This document shows, in pieces, positions 23,312-35,404 of a stretch of DNA of 64,000 nucleotides. The translations under genes and the position numbers were made by a program. The DNA lies in the NCBI GenBank assembly GCA_949128115.1, contig OX421963.1:33463979-33527978 (forward strand), given 5' to 3'. A model generated the notes under the pieces. That model ran no database searches, was not told where the DNA came from, and saw nothing but the letters and a program-made list of their open reading frames with translations. The first letter of the stretch is position 1; the number at the start of each line of letters is the position of its first letter. Origin of the DNA: Anaspis maculata. Lineage: Eukaryota > Arthropoda > Insecta > Coleoptera > Scraptiidae.

Positions 23312-25096
23312 TTTTTTAGCGCATTTTCCATCTTGATGAAAATCGCTATTGCAACCGCTTTGTCCGTCCGTCCGTCCGTCCGTCCGTTCCTCGAACTCCT
23401 CCCAAACTAGACGACCTAGCTTTCTAATTTTTTCGCTGTTACATAGCTGCCACTCCCAAAGAAGGGCTAGGCTATATTGGATGTCTATGTTGTGCCGCCA
23501 ACATAAGAAAACCGCTCCCGATAAACTTGAAATAACATAATATTGCACTTTCTACCAGACCAGATGCTCTGGTGTCCTCATTTTTTGAATAATACATAGT
23601 TGCCACTTATAAACGTAAGCCAAGAAACATTCCGTCTTCAATATGCGCCGCCGACATGAAAAAACTGCTAAAAACCGCCCCCAATCACTTTCAAATGAAA
23701 AACATAAACCCGAAGACATAGCGATCTGATTCTTTCGGTATATAAATAGCTGACTAAAAATGGAAAAGGATAGGCTACTTTTGATATGGCGCCGCCTCCA
23801 GCAAAAGAAAAAAAGTGCAACTTTCTACAATTTTCACTGATTCAGCTGATAATGTTACCTCGAACATTGAGAAACTCTTGACTCAACTTGTTCAAGAATT
23901 TCTTTGCCAAACTCCGCCGCTCCCACACGCCGCCGCTCCCACACGCCGCCCCCAAAGTGAGAAATAAATGTAAAACATGAACCTGAAGACATAGCGATCT
24001 AATTCTTCCACTATATTGATAGCTGACTGAAATTGGAAAAAGATAGGCCACTTTTAATTATCCGCCGCCTCCAGCTGCCGCCTCCAAACGAAAAAAAATG
24101 CAACTGTCACAATTTTCACTGATTGTCATATTTCCCTTACATTTGGAAATTAGAAACTCCCAACTCAAACTGGTGCAACACTTACCTTGCCGAATGCTGC
24201 CGCCCCCACACGCTGCCCTCAAAGTGAGAGATGAATGAAAAACATAAACCCGAAAACATAACGATCTAATTCTTTCGCTATATGGATAGCTAACTGAAAA
24301 TGGGAAAGAATAGGCTACTTTTGATATGGCGCCGTCTCCAACTTCCACCCCCAAAGGAAAAAAAGTGCAACTTTCAATAATTTCCTCTGATTTACCTTTT
24401 AATGTTACCTCAAACATTTAGAAACTCCCAACTCAAACTGTGGGGAATTTCTTTGCCAAACTCGGCCGCTCCCACACGCCGCCCCCAAACTTAAAGATAA
24501 ATGTAAAACATGACCCTGAAAACATAGCGATCTTATAATTGTTCCGCTATATAGGTACATAGCTGACTAAAAATGGGAAGAGATAGGCCACTTGCGATTA
24601 GTCGCCGCCTCCAGCTCCCGCCCCCAAACAAAAAAATGCAACTTTCACAATTTCCACTAATTGTCATATTTTCTTGAACATTTAGAAACTCCAAACTCAA
24701 ACTGTGCAACAGTTACTTTGCCGAATGCTGCCACCCCCCCCACGCTGCCTTCAAAGTAAGAGATAAATGGAAACCATAAACCCGAAGACATTGCGATCTA
24801 ATTCTTTCGCTATATGGATAGCCGACTAAAAATGCGAAAGAATAGACTACTGTTCATTAGTCGCCGCTCCCAGCTCCCGCCCTTAAACAAAAAAATATTG
24901 ATGAGTGAAAGAATTTTCATTCAAATCTATTTCATGGGCAATTCTGATAACAAAATATCACCATGAGTTTCGATTGAAGAAAGTGGGCAAGGAATGGTGT
25001 TTCTCCTTCAACCAAATTTCTTTACGTTCACAATATGTCTCTTTGAGAAAATGCGCTACTGAGACTCACGCACGTGAAGGCATACTCACTTGTTTT
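23312..25096 (+). mobile_element. Helentron/DINE-1-like non-autonomous element, copy 1
   Basis: The left end has the subterminal block TAGCGCATTTTC (23317-23328), whose exact inverse GAAAATGCGCTA lies near the right end (25047-25058). Just inside the left block is a (GTCC)n run (23361-23388). The middle is a tandem array of roughly 260-280-base units. After the right block comes a small hairpin TCACG-CA-CGTGA (25066-25077) and the element ends at TTGTTTT. Subterminal inverted repeats, a GTCY microsatellite, central minisatellite, 3' hairpin and T-rich target are the recognised plan of DINE-1/Helentron elements. No Rep/helicase is encoded. The flanking palindrome fixes the boundaries. Confidence 0.82.
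23700..24900 (+). repeat. Internal tandem array of Helentron copy 1
   Basis: About four to five units. Each has a GACATAGCGATCTAATTC block, then GATAGGC(C/T)ACTTTT, a GCCGCC-rich stretch, AAAAAGTGCAACTTTC, then GAAACTCCCAACTCAAA and CCACACGCCGCCCCCAAA. The many small minus-strand frames across it are repeat artefacts. Confidence 0.85.
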
Positions 25097-25239
25097 AAAT
25101 TGAACGCAAAATTGAAAAACTGAAACTGTTTCCAAAAATATTCAGAGGGGTTGGAGATAGGAAGAAAAGGGGGAGGGTACCCTCTATTATCTTCGCTCCT
25201 TGGTTTGAATTTGAATAAAATCGCGTTGATTACTCAAGG

Positions 25240-25550
25240 TCATGCACATTAGTAGGGACGCTACGTGAAAAGTTACTGCACTTAATGTTAGAGCTATGAA
25301 ATTTGGTACACTTCTTCAAGGAACTGTTTGGAACGATTCTGTTTGAGGTGCCCATCATGGAAATCATCGCTGCTTCCAAAATGGCGGCCGTTTTCCGAAA
25401 TAGCGACTTTGATATTTGAAAACGTCATATTCGCCCCATTGTATACCGCAGGATCTCGATTTTCATACTAGCTCTTCCTCAACTGACAGTTACCATAATA
25501 ATCGTGACAGATGCTCAATTTTCTATATATAGGGTGTACGCGCGAGGTGA
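25240..25550. repeat. Dispersed repeat F (relative of the 26095-29040 arms)
   Basis: It shares GAACTGTTTGGAACGATTCTG, CCAAAATGGCGG and CGTGACAGATGCTCA-type blocks with the flanking inverted repeat, including the palindromic insertion at 28551-28868, so this copy may represent a fuller version of the family. Confidence 0.55.
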
Positions 25551-25669
25551 AACCCTCCCCTCCACCAAAAGGCTACCCATGGAGTTATTTCGAAAAAACA
25601 AAGACTAGTCCTTCATAATTTTTCCTGTAGCTCTCGAATATTTCATCATATATTTGTTCAACTCATGAT

Positions 25670-25702
25670 ATACAGGGTGTTAAAAGCGACACCCTGTATA
25701 TA
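25670..25702. repeat. Short hairpin, ATACAGGGTGT / ACACCCTGTAT
   Basis: Eleven-base inverted repeat around a 9-10-base loop. A similar hairpin, with a longer loop, is at 29153-29200, on the other side of the large inverted repeat. Confidence 0.5.
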
Positions 25703-25736
25703 ATTATTGTGATTTATAAAGCTCCCCCCCTTTAAA

Positions 25737-25993
25737 CCCAGTCGGTAGCACGGTGAGCTCGGCCTCGCTTTCAAAGGCGAAGGTCCCGGGTTCAAATCCG
25801 CACTGGGCCAGATGGACTTTTTCACGCGTCTCTTAGTACTGGGGCATCTACTATCGTGCGGTGATGCCCCGGGAAAAGGGATGAAACGAGAAAGCAATCG
25901 AAACAAAACCCCACTGATGAATCCCCCACTGATCCAAAGATGCAAATCTTACAGTACTTCGTTGTTATCGTCCTCATTGTTATCGTTAAAGAA
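25737..25993 (+). mobile_element. tRNA-derived SINE, copy 1
   Basis: The first 75 bases resemble a tRNA: CCCAGTC opposed to ACTGGG, an internal TAGCACGGTGAG block where an A box would lie, and GGTTCAAATCC (25789-25799), which is a perfect B-box match. The T stem and anticodon stem do not pair properly, so it is not a working tRNA. The body follows, including a GGGGCATC...GATGCCCC hairpin, and an end in TTATCGTTA repeats. Flanks AAAGCTCCC-TTTA at 25718 and 25994 look like a target duplication with a length change in the C run. Confidence 0.85.
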
Positions 25994-26819
25994 AAAGCTC
26001 CCTTTATTGCTCCCTTCATAGCTCCCTTTATTCAAACTGATGAGTGTCAGCATTGCTTAACACTCATGAGTTTCTCTTCAAATAACCTCTAAAAAATGAA
26101 TTATTCTCACTTACGAAGATTGCATTCTAGGTAGCCAGGAGATACACTACACTTCATGTTAGAGGTATGAAACTCGTCATATCCTGTGAGGAACTGTTTG
26201 GAACAATTCTGTCCGAGGTGCCAATCAAAATTATGAGTGCGTCCAAAATGGCGGTAGTTTTCCAATATGGCGGCTTACATACAGAGGGGTGCATAAAAAG
26301 CGGCCACCGCTGTAGCATCGTTATTCCTTATCCGATCTTTAAAATTCAAAAACCAGTTGAAATGGTTTTATGTCTTCTACGATTCGACAGTGAAAAATTT
26401 TTTTTTTGTTATGATGCTTCTGGGCACCGATAGTCAACTTTTGTTTTTCAAATGGCAACAATATTTTTTTAATTTTTTTTTTAGATTTCTCATGCATTTT
26501 ATTATTAAAATTGATAAAGGGATCCATAGTGCTCAAAATGGAGTTGTATAATATAAAGTTGTAAAAAATCAGTCTTCTCCACTTGTTTTTTATATATCGT
26601 TTACTCGAGTTTCGGCTAATTAAATATATAAAGCCATTTTCAAAAATAATGTGACATAGCATAGAACTTTATGTCTAAGTAATGATGTAACAATGAAGAA
26701 TAGACGTAACAGGTAAAACAACAAAAGAAAATGAAGGAGGGGATTATAAAATTGGGAGTAGAGCTGGTATAATGTAGATGTTGTCAAAATCGGTTTGTTC
26801 GTTGAGGAGGCTATCTGGG

Positions 26820-27933
26820 TCAAGATTGTATTGTTTTTTTTATTTGCAAAATTTCAGAAAATTCAATTAGGTGTCTGTTGTCAAGTTTTTGGATTGGTTT
26901 CAAACAATTAAAAGCAAAATCATGGCCTTCGGCAACTACATGTCTTGTAAAGTTTGATTTTATATCGAACGCAGGTAGTTCCCTGCGGTGCTCATTTAGT
27001 CTAATTTTGAAAGATCTTATTGTGCGACCTATGTATATTTTGCCGCAAGAACAAGTTAATTTGTAGACTCCACTAGAATTTAGAGGGTCAATGGGGTCTT
27101 TGGTTTTTACTAAATGGGAGCTTAAAGTGAAAGGTGTTTTGAAACTAATATTGATGTTAAATTGTTTAAAGAAACGTGAAATTGAAGTGGAGATGTTGCC
27201 AAAATATGATAAAGAAAAATAATCTTTTTGAGTTTTTTCTTGAGTCAAGCTGAAATTGTTTTTTATTTGATGTTTTAAGAGCTTTTTCTTGTAAAAAGAT
27301 TCGAAGACTGCTTGGGGAAATGCATTGTTGGATGCAATTTGTCTTATGATATTGAGTTCAGCTGAAAAATCCTCAGGTGTAAGGGGAGTGTTGAAAAGCC
27401 GATGAATGTAAGTACTGAGTGCTGAAAACTTATGAGTTTGATGGTGGCATGAATCGAAAGGAATTATGGTGTCTGTGTATGTCGGTTTTCTGTGAATTTT
27501 GAAAACGTGTTTTGAATTAACTATAGAGATGTTTAGATCCAAAAATGAAATGTTGTTATTGTTGCTTGTTTTAAAGGTAAAAGTGATATTATTATGTAAT
27601 GAATTGAGAAATGAGAGGAAATCTGTTAGGTCTGACTGGTTACCTTGAAATAAACAAATGATGTCGTCTACGTATCTGTACCAGTAGATGATATGATTTT
27701 TGAAACGGTTACTGGTAGAAATGAGAGTTTTCTCTAGCCATGTCATGAAGATCTCAGCTAATAATGGTGAGAGTGGTGAACCCATACTCAAACCCGAGGT
27801 TTGTAAATATATTTTATTGTTAAATTTGAAATAGTTTTGTTTTGTTCAGGTATGTAGCATATTGAATATATTTCTGGTGTTTACATCATTTAAGCTGGAA
27901 TTGAAGAGAATATCTTTGACTAGCTGTAAAGTA
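26820..27933 (-). pseudogene. Penelope-like element, RT C-terminal half plus GIY-YIG endonuclease
   Basis: From the ATG at 27791 the frame gives 323 residues. RT motifs are present: SMGSPLSPLLAEIFM (residues 2-16) and the YVDD catalytic box (40-43). Then SFLDLNI (82-88) and, after a linker, a GIY-YIG nuclease with GVY at 241, CSCGKIYIGR to 256 and NEHRRE around 266-271. RT joined to a C-terminal GIY-YIG is diagnostic of Penelope-like retroelements. Homology continues upstream of the ATG (KFNNKIYLQTSGL) through an in-frame TGA at 27846-27848 to about 27933, where the copy turns into an inverted fragment. The N-terminal RT half is missing. Confidence 0.92.
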
Positions 27934-27949
27934 TATTTATATATTTATA

Positions 27950-28128
27950 TTTCTTGTTTCTTTTGATGTAGTCAACTTGTTCCCATCTGTACCTGTCGAC
28001 GATACTTTACAGCAAGTCAAAGATATTCTCTTCAATTCCAGCTTAAATGATGTAAACACCAGAAATCTATTCAATATGCTACATACCTGCACAAAACAAA
28101 ACAATTTCAAATTTAACAATAAAATATG
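27950..28128 (+). pseudogene. Inverted Penelope RT fragment (motif A region)
   Basis: On the plus strand the DNA encodes FDVVNLFPSVPVDDTL followed by QQVKDILFNSS and NLFNMLHTCTKQNNF, that is the RT motif A Asp and following helices. Bases 28003-28128 are the reverse complement of about 27805-27933, so the two copies meet head to head with a 69-base spacer. This copy has TGC where the minus-strand copy has the TGA stop. It ends in a stop at 28129. Confidence 0.85.
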
Positions 28129-28550
28129 TTGACATTCATTTTGAAAAACCAAACGCCTGACCTACTATGTGCTTTTGAACATCATTTTGCACCCAGCCTA
28201 CCGGATTTCGTGGATATCGTAGGTGTTCTGACGCTACTGTTGTGTGTGAAAATTTCGCAGTTTAATTTTTTTTCTTCGTGTTCAATAACAAAAAGTGTGA
28301 TATTGATGCATCATTACATTCAGATAATTGCGAGGATAATTGTAAGGAATCCGAAAAAAAATTTAGAAAAAGTTGCCATTTGAAAAACAAAAATTGACTG
28401 TGAGTGCTCAGAAGCATCATGAAAAAAATTTTTTTACTGTCGAATCATAGAAGGCATTATACCATTAAGATTGATTTTTGGATTTTGAAGATCGGATGAG
28501 GAGTCACGATGCTACAGCGGTGGCCGTTTTTTATGCACTCCTCTGTATAA

Positions 28551-28868
28551 TGAGAATCTCGTATTCTTCCGATTATATCCCGTAGGATGTCGATTCTCAT
28601 ATTTTCAACTATTCTGAGATTATTAGTAGACATAGCTATCTTGACAGATGCCCAATTTCTCATGTACAGTCATTTCAAATTAAAAGAAAGACCTAACTAT
28701 CAAGCCCTTGAGACGGCGTTACTTTTTTATGGCATCTCGCGTATACAGCCTATACATGGGAGAATGAGCATCTGTCACGATTATTGCGGTTACAGTCAGT
28801 TTCAGAATAGCTCAATCTATGGGAATCGACATCCTGCGGGATTTAATAGGACGAATACGAGATTATCA
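28551..28868. mobile_element. 318-base palindromic insertion in the right arm
   Basis: It pairs with itself around 28712; the ends TGAGAATCTCGTATTC and inverse enclose CCGTAGGATGTCG and TGACAGATGC blocks. The left arm at about 26279 lacks it and reads from CTCTGTAT directly to the CCGCCATATTGG block. Confidence 0.75.
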
Positions 28869-29200
28869 CTATTATTATGGCCGCCATATTGGAAAACGAC
28901 CGCCATTTTGTACCCAGCCATAATTTTGATTGGCATCTCGGACAGAATTGTTACAAACAGTTCCCCAAAAAGAGTGTAGCAAGTTTCATAGCTTTAACAT
29001 GAAGTGTAGTGTATCTCCCGGCTGCCTAAAATACGGTCTTGGCAATTTGAATTTATTCATTTTTTAGAAATTATTCGGGGAGAAACCCCACAAGTGTCAA
29101 ACATCTTTATAATCAGCATAGAAAGCGTAATAGACTACAATAATAAATCACAGGGTGTCGCCAAAATTTGAAAGAAAATTTCCAACACCCTGTATATTAT

Positions 29201-32200
29201 AAGATACAGAAATATATATTAAACACATTCGAGAACTACGGAAAAAACTCTAAAGGATTAGTTTTTGTTTTTCCAAAAGACCTCCAAGGAGAAGCGTGGA
29301 GGTATCACATCCTCCCTAGAAATAAAGCGCCTGCAAAAAACAGAAACTGAGAAGACCATTGTGGGTCCCACGCTTGACAGAATCTCAATATTTCAAGAAA
29401 GTCAGGTCAGGTCATAGTTCAAGCTTGACTAGCAGTCAAAGTTACTTACTGCGAGCCCCAGGTACAAACAAAAAACAGTTGCACAAAGTTACCGCTGTAT
29501 AACGCTATATAGACAAACCTTTTCGCGCTCACAATTTATTATTCAATTTAGGTAACACGATCAAAATTCAAGTTTGTGTTAGGTACCCACCTAGTAAACG
29601 TTTTACACGAGTCTATTAAACCTGATAAACCTATACGTTTATGATGCTCCTTGAGTATAATTCAACGTTATACGAGGTGTGTTTAAGGAACACTTACCCT
29701 GTTTAATCTACAGACAAACAGATTTGATGTTCAAAATAAACAAAGTGGTGCGTATACCTATGCAGGCGCAACGAAACTGACACAACGAACAAGATCGCTT
29801 CGAAATTAAGCGGGCGTCGGTAGTAGTAACTTTTTAAATTTTAAAGCGACGAGCAGGAGCTTTAATCCCCGGCAATCGATACGAGGTGTCACTTGCCAGT
29901 TTTTAAAACCTCGAGCCGACTGGTATTTGCACGGAATTGGATCAATCTAATCGCAAAGCCACTGTCAGACTTGCTTTACACCATCACAACCGCCACCACC
30001 GTCAGGAAATGTATGGAAATAACGCAAGGGCTGCTTGCAAGCTTTCAAACAAAACCAATTTTTTTTAGCAAATATTGAACATTGAACGCTACACAAAAGC
30101 TCGCCCGTGTCTGGGTGTATGCGAAATATTTTGCGCAGTGTTTATTTGAGTTTTAACGAATTAATTTTCCAACATGAAAGCGCATACATTAAGCACACCA
30201 CCCCATTTGACGCCATTCTGTTTATTTTTGCACGATGGAAATTATTGGGGAAAATATACAGCGATTACTATAAACGCCATCAGTCTGACGCCACTCATGT
30301 TTGTTTCAAATGACGATTGAGGATTAATTCATAAATTCGTTACAAGAGTGGACTGAGTAACGAAACGAGTGACGGGGGTCGTGTATTAATCAATATGAGG
30401 GCAAGAATGTCTTATTATTGATTCAAAAGGCTGATAAAACTTTCAAATGGGCTTTAACAGGAGTTTAATAAGAAATAATACATCAGCAAGCATTTGAATA
30501 TTCAGTTCGCGTTAGACGGCTGATGTAATAAGCAGATGATACTGCCTGATGATGACCTCTACCTCTTGTGGATGCTCCTATGTCTCTGTGCTATGGGGCT
30601 TTCTAAAGAATAATTAAAATTTTTATAACCAATCATGGAGGATTAATTACGACACAGAGATTGGATGGAATATTTAAAAAGGACGTTGTGGTGGCGTAGC
30701 TTTTTTAACTGAAAATTCAAATCAATCATTTTGAACTTTCCAAAGCAACGCGCCTTCCCGTAATTTTGCCAGGATTATGGGTATGAATTTACGGTGCCAA
30801 CAAAAAAGATGCGCGTAGAAAACGCAAGTGTCGTCAAAATTGAGGCCGTCGTTCAAAAGTAGAAGCTTGAAACGGACATACTCACACATACTTCTATGTT
30901 TTGCGTGATCACATATCGTATGATCAAATAAATTGATAATTTAGACAAGCTGTGTCGTGTGAAACGTGTGTATAAGCAAGTCCAATTAGAATGTTCTGAT
31001 TGGCGACTTTCAGCCGAATTCAACAGTTTCTTGACGGACGTTTCTTCAGGCACAGCTTGACTGAATTAGAAATTTATTGGATCACAGAATAGTATAGGTA
31101 TACTATATGCAGTCATCGATGGCTAGCTGGGTGACAATATGAAACAAAAGGTCAAAAAGTCAAGGGTCTGTAAAACGAAGCGTGTCGTCAGCAATTATCA
31201 TCCAGTGTGGTTGAAAGCTATTCATTTCCACAAATGTAATAACAGTGCTTGGCTAATGAATATGGTATGAATCGCATATAAATTAAAACGGTTTGATATT
31301 ACATGGATGGCTGAACATTTTTGAGGCAATTTTAATAATTAATTGCTTACAATCAGATTCGAAGAATTCGAGTTGTGATATAATCACAAACACATTATAT
31401 CAGATGGCCGAACGGCTCTGACGGCGTCCAGGTAACTCAAGTAAAATATTTGAGTTCTTCAACAATAGGGTGATTACAATCATGTAGGGGGCGCTTCTGC
31501 ATGAGTTGAGAGATACTGTCATTAGTGTCAATAACTTGCGTCAAAAGTCTGTCACTCTCATCGTTGTAACCTAACCTAAATAATTGACCTCACGAAGTCT
31601 TGACCACGACTGTCTGTGACCATGATCATCGAAAATGCCGCGAAATTGTTTTGTGCCCCAGTGCTGTTCTGTTCTAATGTAAAAAATTATACATTTTTTT
31701 TAGAATAAAAATAATTTTGAAAGAAACAAGCAAAGCCCCAAAAGGCCTGATGGCTGGGGGGCCTACCGGGAAATGTCCGGTTGCCCGGTGGGCCAGCACG
31801 CGCCTGCTGGTAGCTCAGAAAGAGATTGGGATGGTCGTAGAAATTTCACTTCAACAAAACAAAAGATACATAAAAATTTTTGAGGGTGTCACCCGCAAAA
31901 ATTACTTTGAGTGAACGTGGAATTATGTGTATACAGTTGAGTTTCATTTTTCGCGCAAAGTACGTTCAAAAAATAAACGGCACCGTAGCTTGAAATTCAG
32001 TTTACATAAGACGTAATTTTGTGTCTATCTACAATGCGGAGTTGAATTTATAAATAATAAATACACAGTGATAATTAATTTTCACCCACGACGTTTACAG
32101 ATGATGATGATAATAATGATAATACAACCGATGTTGATGAAAAAGGATGTACAAAATTCAGTTTCCTGGTTGTCTCGTGGAATGTGGAAAACAGATCCAA

Positions 32201-34481
32201 GATCCAACACTATACTTGTACGATTGTCGAAGCAAAAATTATTATTGGATGGCTTGACAACTCTTATCGCAGGGGCAGAGCTCATTTTGGGTTTAAAGCA
32301 CACTGTGAGCAATGGCTTGGCGATTCAGCTGTATTGGTTTTACGCGAGGTTTTTCGTCACTCAACCCAATTAATAAAACGAAAAACATGCCTTGAGAGAG
32401 GAAGTCGATAATAGTTCGAGAAAGTGATTGCAGATCAATGAGAGTTCAGAGTGTCTTCGACAGCTCAAGCCAGAGAGTTCACATTGTCCTGCTGTCCCAA
32501 TCAGAGTTAATTGTTATGTGAGTGGTCCAAATCTGTATACATAGAAATTTTTCATTCATTTATTTATACTAGCAATAAACTTGTTACTTGTTCGTTAGAG
32601 CCTTGGCGAGTGTCGTAAAGCATCCGAATGAGTAATAGCCATTACCCGCGAGCAGAATACTATGCTTTATCCAGTCTTATTGAGAAATGCAGGCATGTAT
32701 GCGCATGATAATGCGTGCATTATTCAATAGGATTGGATAAACTAATTGAATCTTGTCCGATTTTATTCAAAGGCGACACAGAGCCTCCGAATCGATCCAA
32801 CTTTTATACTATCGAATACGAGTTTCTTCCGGCACAAGTAATTATCCGACGCTTATCTTGTTCACAAGAATGCATGATCTCGATGTCTTTTAGAATTATA
32901 TTCTCTGTCAAAATCAGGACCTGATTGAAATAAATTACCGATTGGGCGACTCCGTTTCTAACCAGATTTTGAACTGTAATAATTTTGCCTTACCGTCTTT
33001 TTTCCTTGAGCCCTCCCTTCTTTCTGTAACCTGCAACTTTGGCCAGATAAGATTCCCAGATTCCGAGAAATTTAAACCGTACTCCATCAAAAGCCATGAA
33101 GCTCCGAGCACTACGAGGGAAATGTGCATGTTTTTGCATTTTTTGCGCTTTCAGTATTTCATTACGCCACCGCACATATCGCCACAATATTACGTCATGT
33201 GACAGTGGAGCTTAAACAAACGCCGGATCGAGATAATATGAAGAAAAAACTAAACGTGTCGGCAATGCCAAGTTTCACGGCCCGCGTTCCTGTTGATTGC
33301 CGGGGGCATAAAAATGTTTCCTCTTTATTGAAAAAAATTACTGCTCGCTTCCTCATTATTTATGCCTGAATTATGCAGAATCTTCAGAGGAACTCTCTTG
33401 GTACCTCAGAATTTATGTTCAATGTGATTTCCAAATCGGTTCACTCCTTTCATCAAAAAATGTAAACAGTCCTCCTCTCCCCACACCTTGCTGGCCTTCA
33501 CCCAATTTTACAAAGTCCTTCGAGTTTTTTTGTGTTCAACAGAATGAATGCGATTTGGATAACACAAGTTCCTCGCAGGTACCAGATGTGGGATAAAGGT
33601 GAAAAATTCAAAACACGCCGCTGCTGTTCTTCTTCGAGGTCGTTATCAATCCTGTCCGTAATTCTCATGGTACTCATTAATACGCACCTGTGCCTATCTG
33701 TTTGACTTATAAGTCACCCCTGTGCGTAGTTTTTGGGGGGCGCGATATATATGGCACCTGAACGCATTTGTGTTTTATGCTCCTATTTAAATTAATGACG
33801 ATGACACAGGTATATAGGTATAGTTTCGTGAAAATTACGCTTTAACGGCAACCGACCCCCGACCAGTAGTGTGCGTGCCGGTAAGGGATATACGTATATA
33901 ATATGAGCAACAACTAACCCACAGGTTAATTATAACTTATAATGGGTTATGCGCCGCCGCCGTCATATCGGCTGCTCTTTTTAATAAATTATTATGCTTT
34001 ATCACACAATTGACTGGGCGTCAGTCGGGTATATGGGGACGAAAGTCTACTTGCGACACGAAATAGGTATTATGCAACAATACAAAACTGCGATTTCCTT
34101 TGCATTACAGGGTGCTACTTCGGAATACAAACAACATTCAGGGCTCAGGGGCTGTGTATGAGGTTTTGAAGTTTGAAGAATGAAGTTCCGAATTTTCTTC
34201 TATCTATTTGTCTAAATAAGCTTGTGATTTGCACTTGGACTGAGCACTAAGCGAGGCACTAAGTACTAGCATTGTATTGCAAACTGGTTGATCGTGTTTT
34301 TTCTCAACCGATATCGGTAGACGGAAATGAAAGGTAAAGAATGATCCAATTGATACTGCGAAATAATTTACGAAACGGCATCAAGATTTGTCCATCTCAA
34401 AGTGATATATGTACACAAGAAACATTAACACAGTGAATTATTATGAAATAAATTTTGTTTTTGTTTCCACAGGTGATTTTT
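29201..34481. other. Unassigned, largely single-copy-looking sequence
   Basis: No gene, transposon end or long inverted repeat recognised in about 5 kb. A GC-rich imperfect hairpin (GGGGCCTACCGGG / CCCGGTGGGCC-like) lies at 31758-31795, and an ATG/ATA-repeat run at about 32100-32125. Open frames here are short and lack domains. This reads like intron or intergenic DNA. Confidence 0.45.
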
Positions 34482-34634
34482 GAATGTGCAATTTGGAATT
34501 AGGTCCAGATAATCAAGCAAAACTGGGTTTCTAGCTAACATTTCATGTTAACGAAATTTTTTTTGGTATGTTTGATGTTAGCCACAGATCCAGTTTTGCT
34601 AGAATATCTGGGCCAAATTCCAAATTGCACGTTC
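34482..34634. mobile_element. 153-base palindromic MITE
   Basis: The ends GAATGTGCAATTTGGAATT and inverse, then TCCAGATA and AGCAAAACTGG inner pairing. Confidence 0.85.
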
Positions 34635-35099
34635 AGAAGAGCCTAACAATTCACGTCAACCACAATATTATGAACTTTTTAAATACCCATATTTCCATTT
34701 TAACGAGCTTGTTGGTAGTAGTTGTTGCTCCATGATCCAATTTGAACATGTTCTTTGTCTACAAATATCATTTTGAGATGAACAGAAATTATCTTGCCAA
34801 TTTGAAAAAATTCATGCAGCACTGTCATCGGTGAAGCTTAATAAGTTAGATCACCTTTATAGTCCAGGAGCTTATGTCGTTGAAGAGTATTCCGTGGGAT
34901 TTTGAATGAAGAAGGATAGCGACCATGTGGATGTGGAATACATTTCTTGAATAGGCAGCAATCACACCTCACCGGGTGTTTTGCTTGAATTTCTTGCAAC
35001 AACTACTACCATTTCTTTCTCACCAGGTGGATGCCCGACTTATTGCTTTTGAAGGTTTTGTTTGAAAAATTGCCATTTGTGGTGAATAGAGTGAAAAAC

Positions 35100-35320
35100 A
35101 AGAAAACTTGAAAATTTTTATTATGAAAAAAAAGTAAGTACCGTCGAAGAACCGAAACTGTGTCGGATTCGAATATGGGCCTAGACAACTCCCAACGCAA
35201 GTGACTCCCGATATCATTTGGAATTTTTTGGAAAAATTCAGTTCCACACCAGGAAAGGATGGCCGAGTTGAGTCCTGCACCAACACGTGTCGTCCCAGTA
35301 GTACTAGCGGTACACAAAAA
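35100..35320 (+). repeat. Divergent dispersed repeat V, copy 1
   Basis: It resembles 61640-61790 in the same orientation: TACCGTCG-AA, CCGAA/CAGAACYGTGTCG, then ATAGGCC and TTGATATCA-type blocks in order. Low similarity. Confidence 0.4.
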
Positions 35321-35404
35321 AATCCTGCACTTTGTGATACAAACAAGAACTTCGGCATGATTGTTCCTAGAACCAAAATGAATAATTTGGGCCGCTATTC
35401 TTTT

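Larger units (their letters stand above)
22650..25235. mobile_element. Foldback element split by a Helentron
   Basis: It begins with CCAGGGTGTCCCGGAATAAG. A palindrome centred near 23158 pairs 22905-23150 with 23160-23308 and then, after skipping 23312-25096, with 25097-25205. Landmarks on both arms are CGAAGATAATAG and GTTCAATTT. Only removal of the Helentron restores the pairing. Confidence 0.8.
26095..29040. mobile_element. Inverted repeat surrounding a Penelope-like element
   Basis: The left arm (about 26095-26530) is mirrored by the right arm (about 28290-29040). Landmarks are ACTACACTTCATGTTA at the outer edge, CCGCCATATTGG, then GCTGTAGC and TTTTTCAAATGGCAAC further in. The right arm is longer because of the insertion at 28551-28868. 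The centre holds Penelope sequence. Confidence 0.8.

Noticed and set aside
23700..24900. CRISPR-like repeat array
   Set aside because: Units are about 260-280 bases and diverged along their whole length, with no short repeat/unique spacer structure, in eukaryotic DNA.
25737..25811. Functional tRNA gene
   Set aside because: The B box is intact but the T stem and anticodon stem do not pair, the anticodon loop has the wrong size, and the sequence continues into a repeated SINE body found again at 39294.
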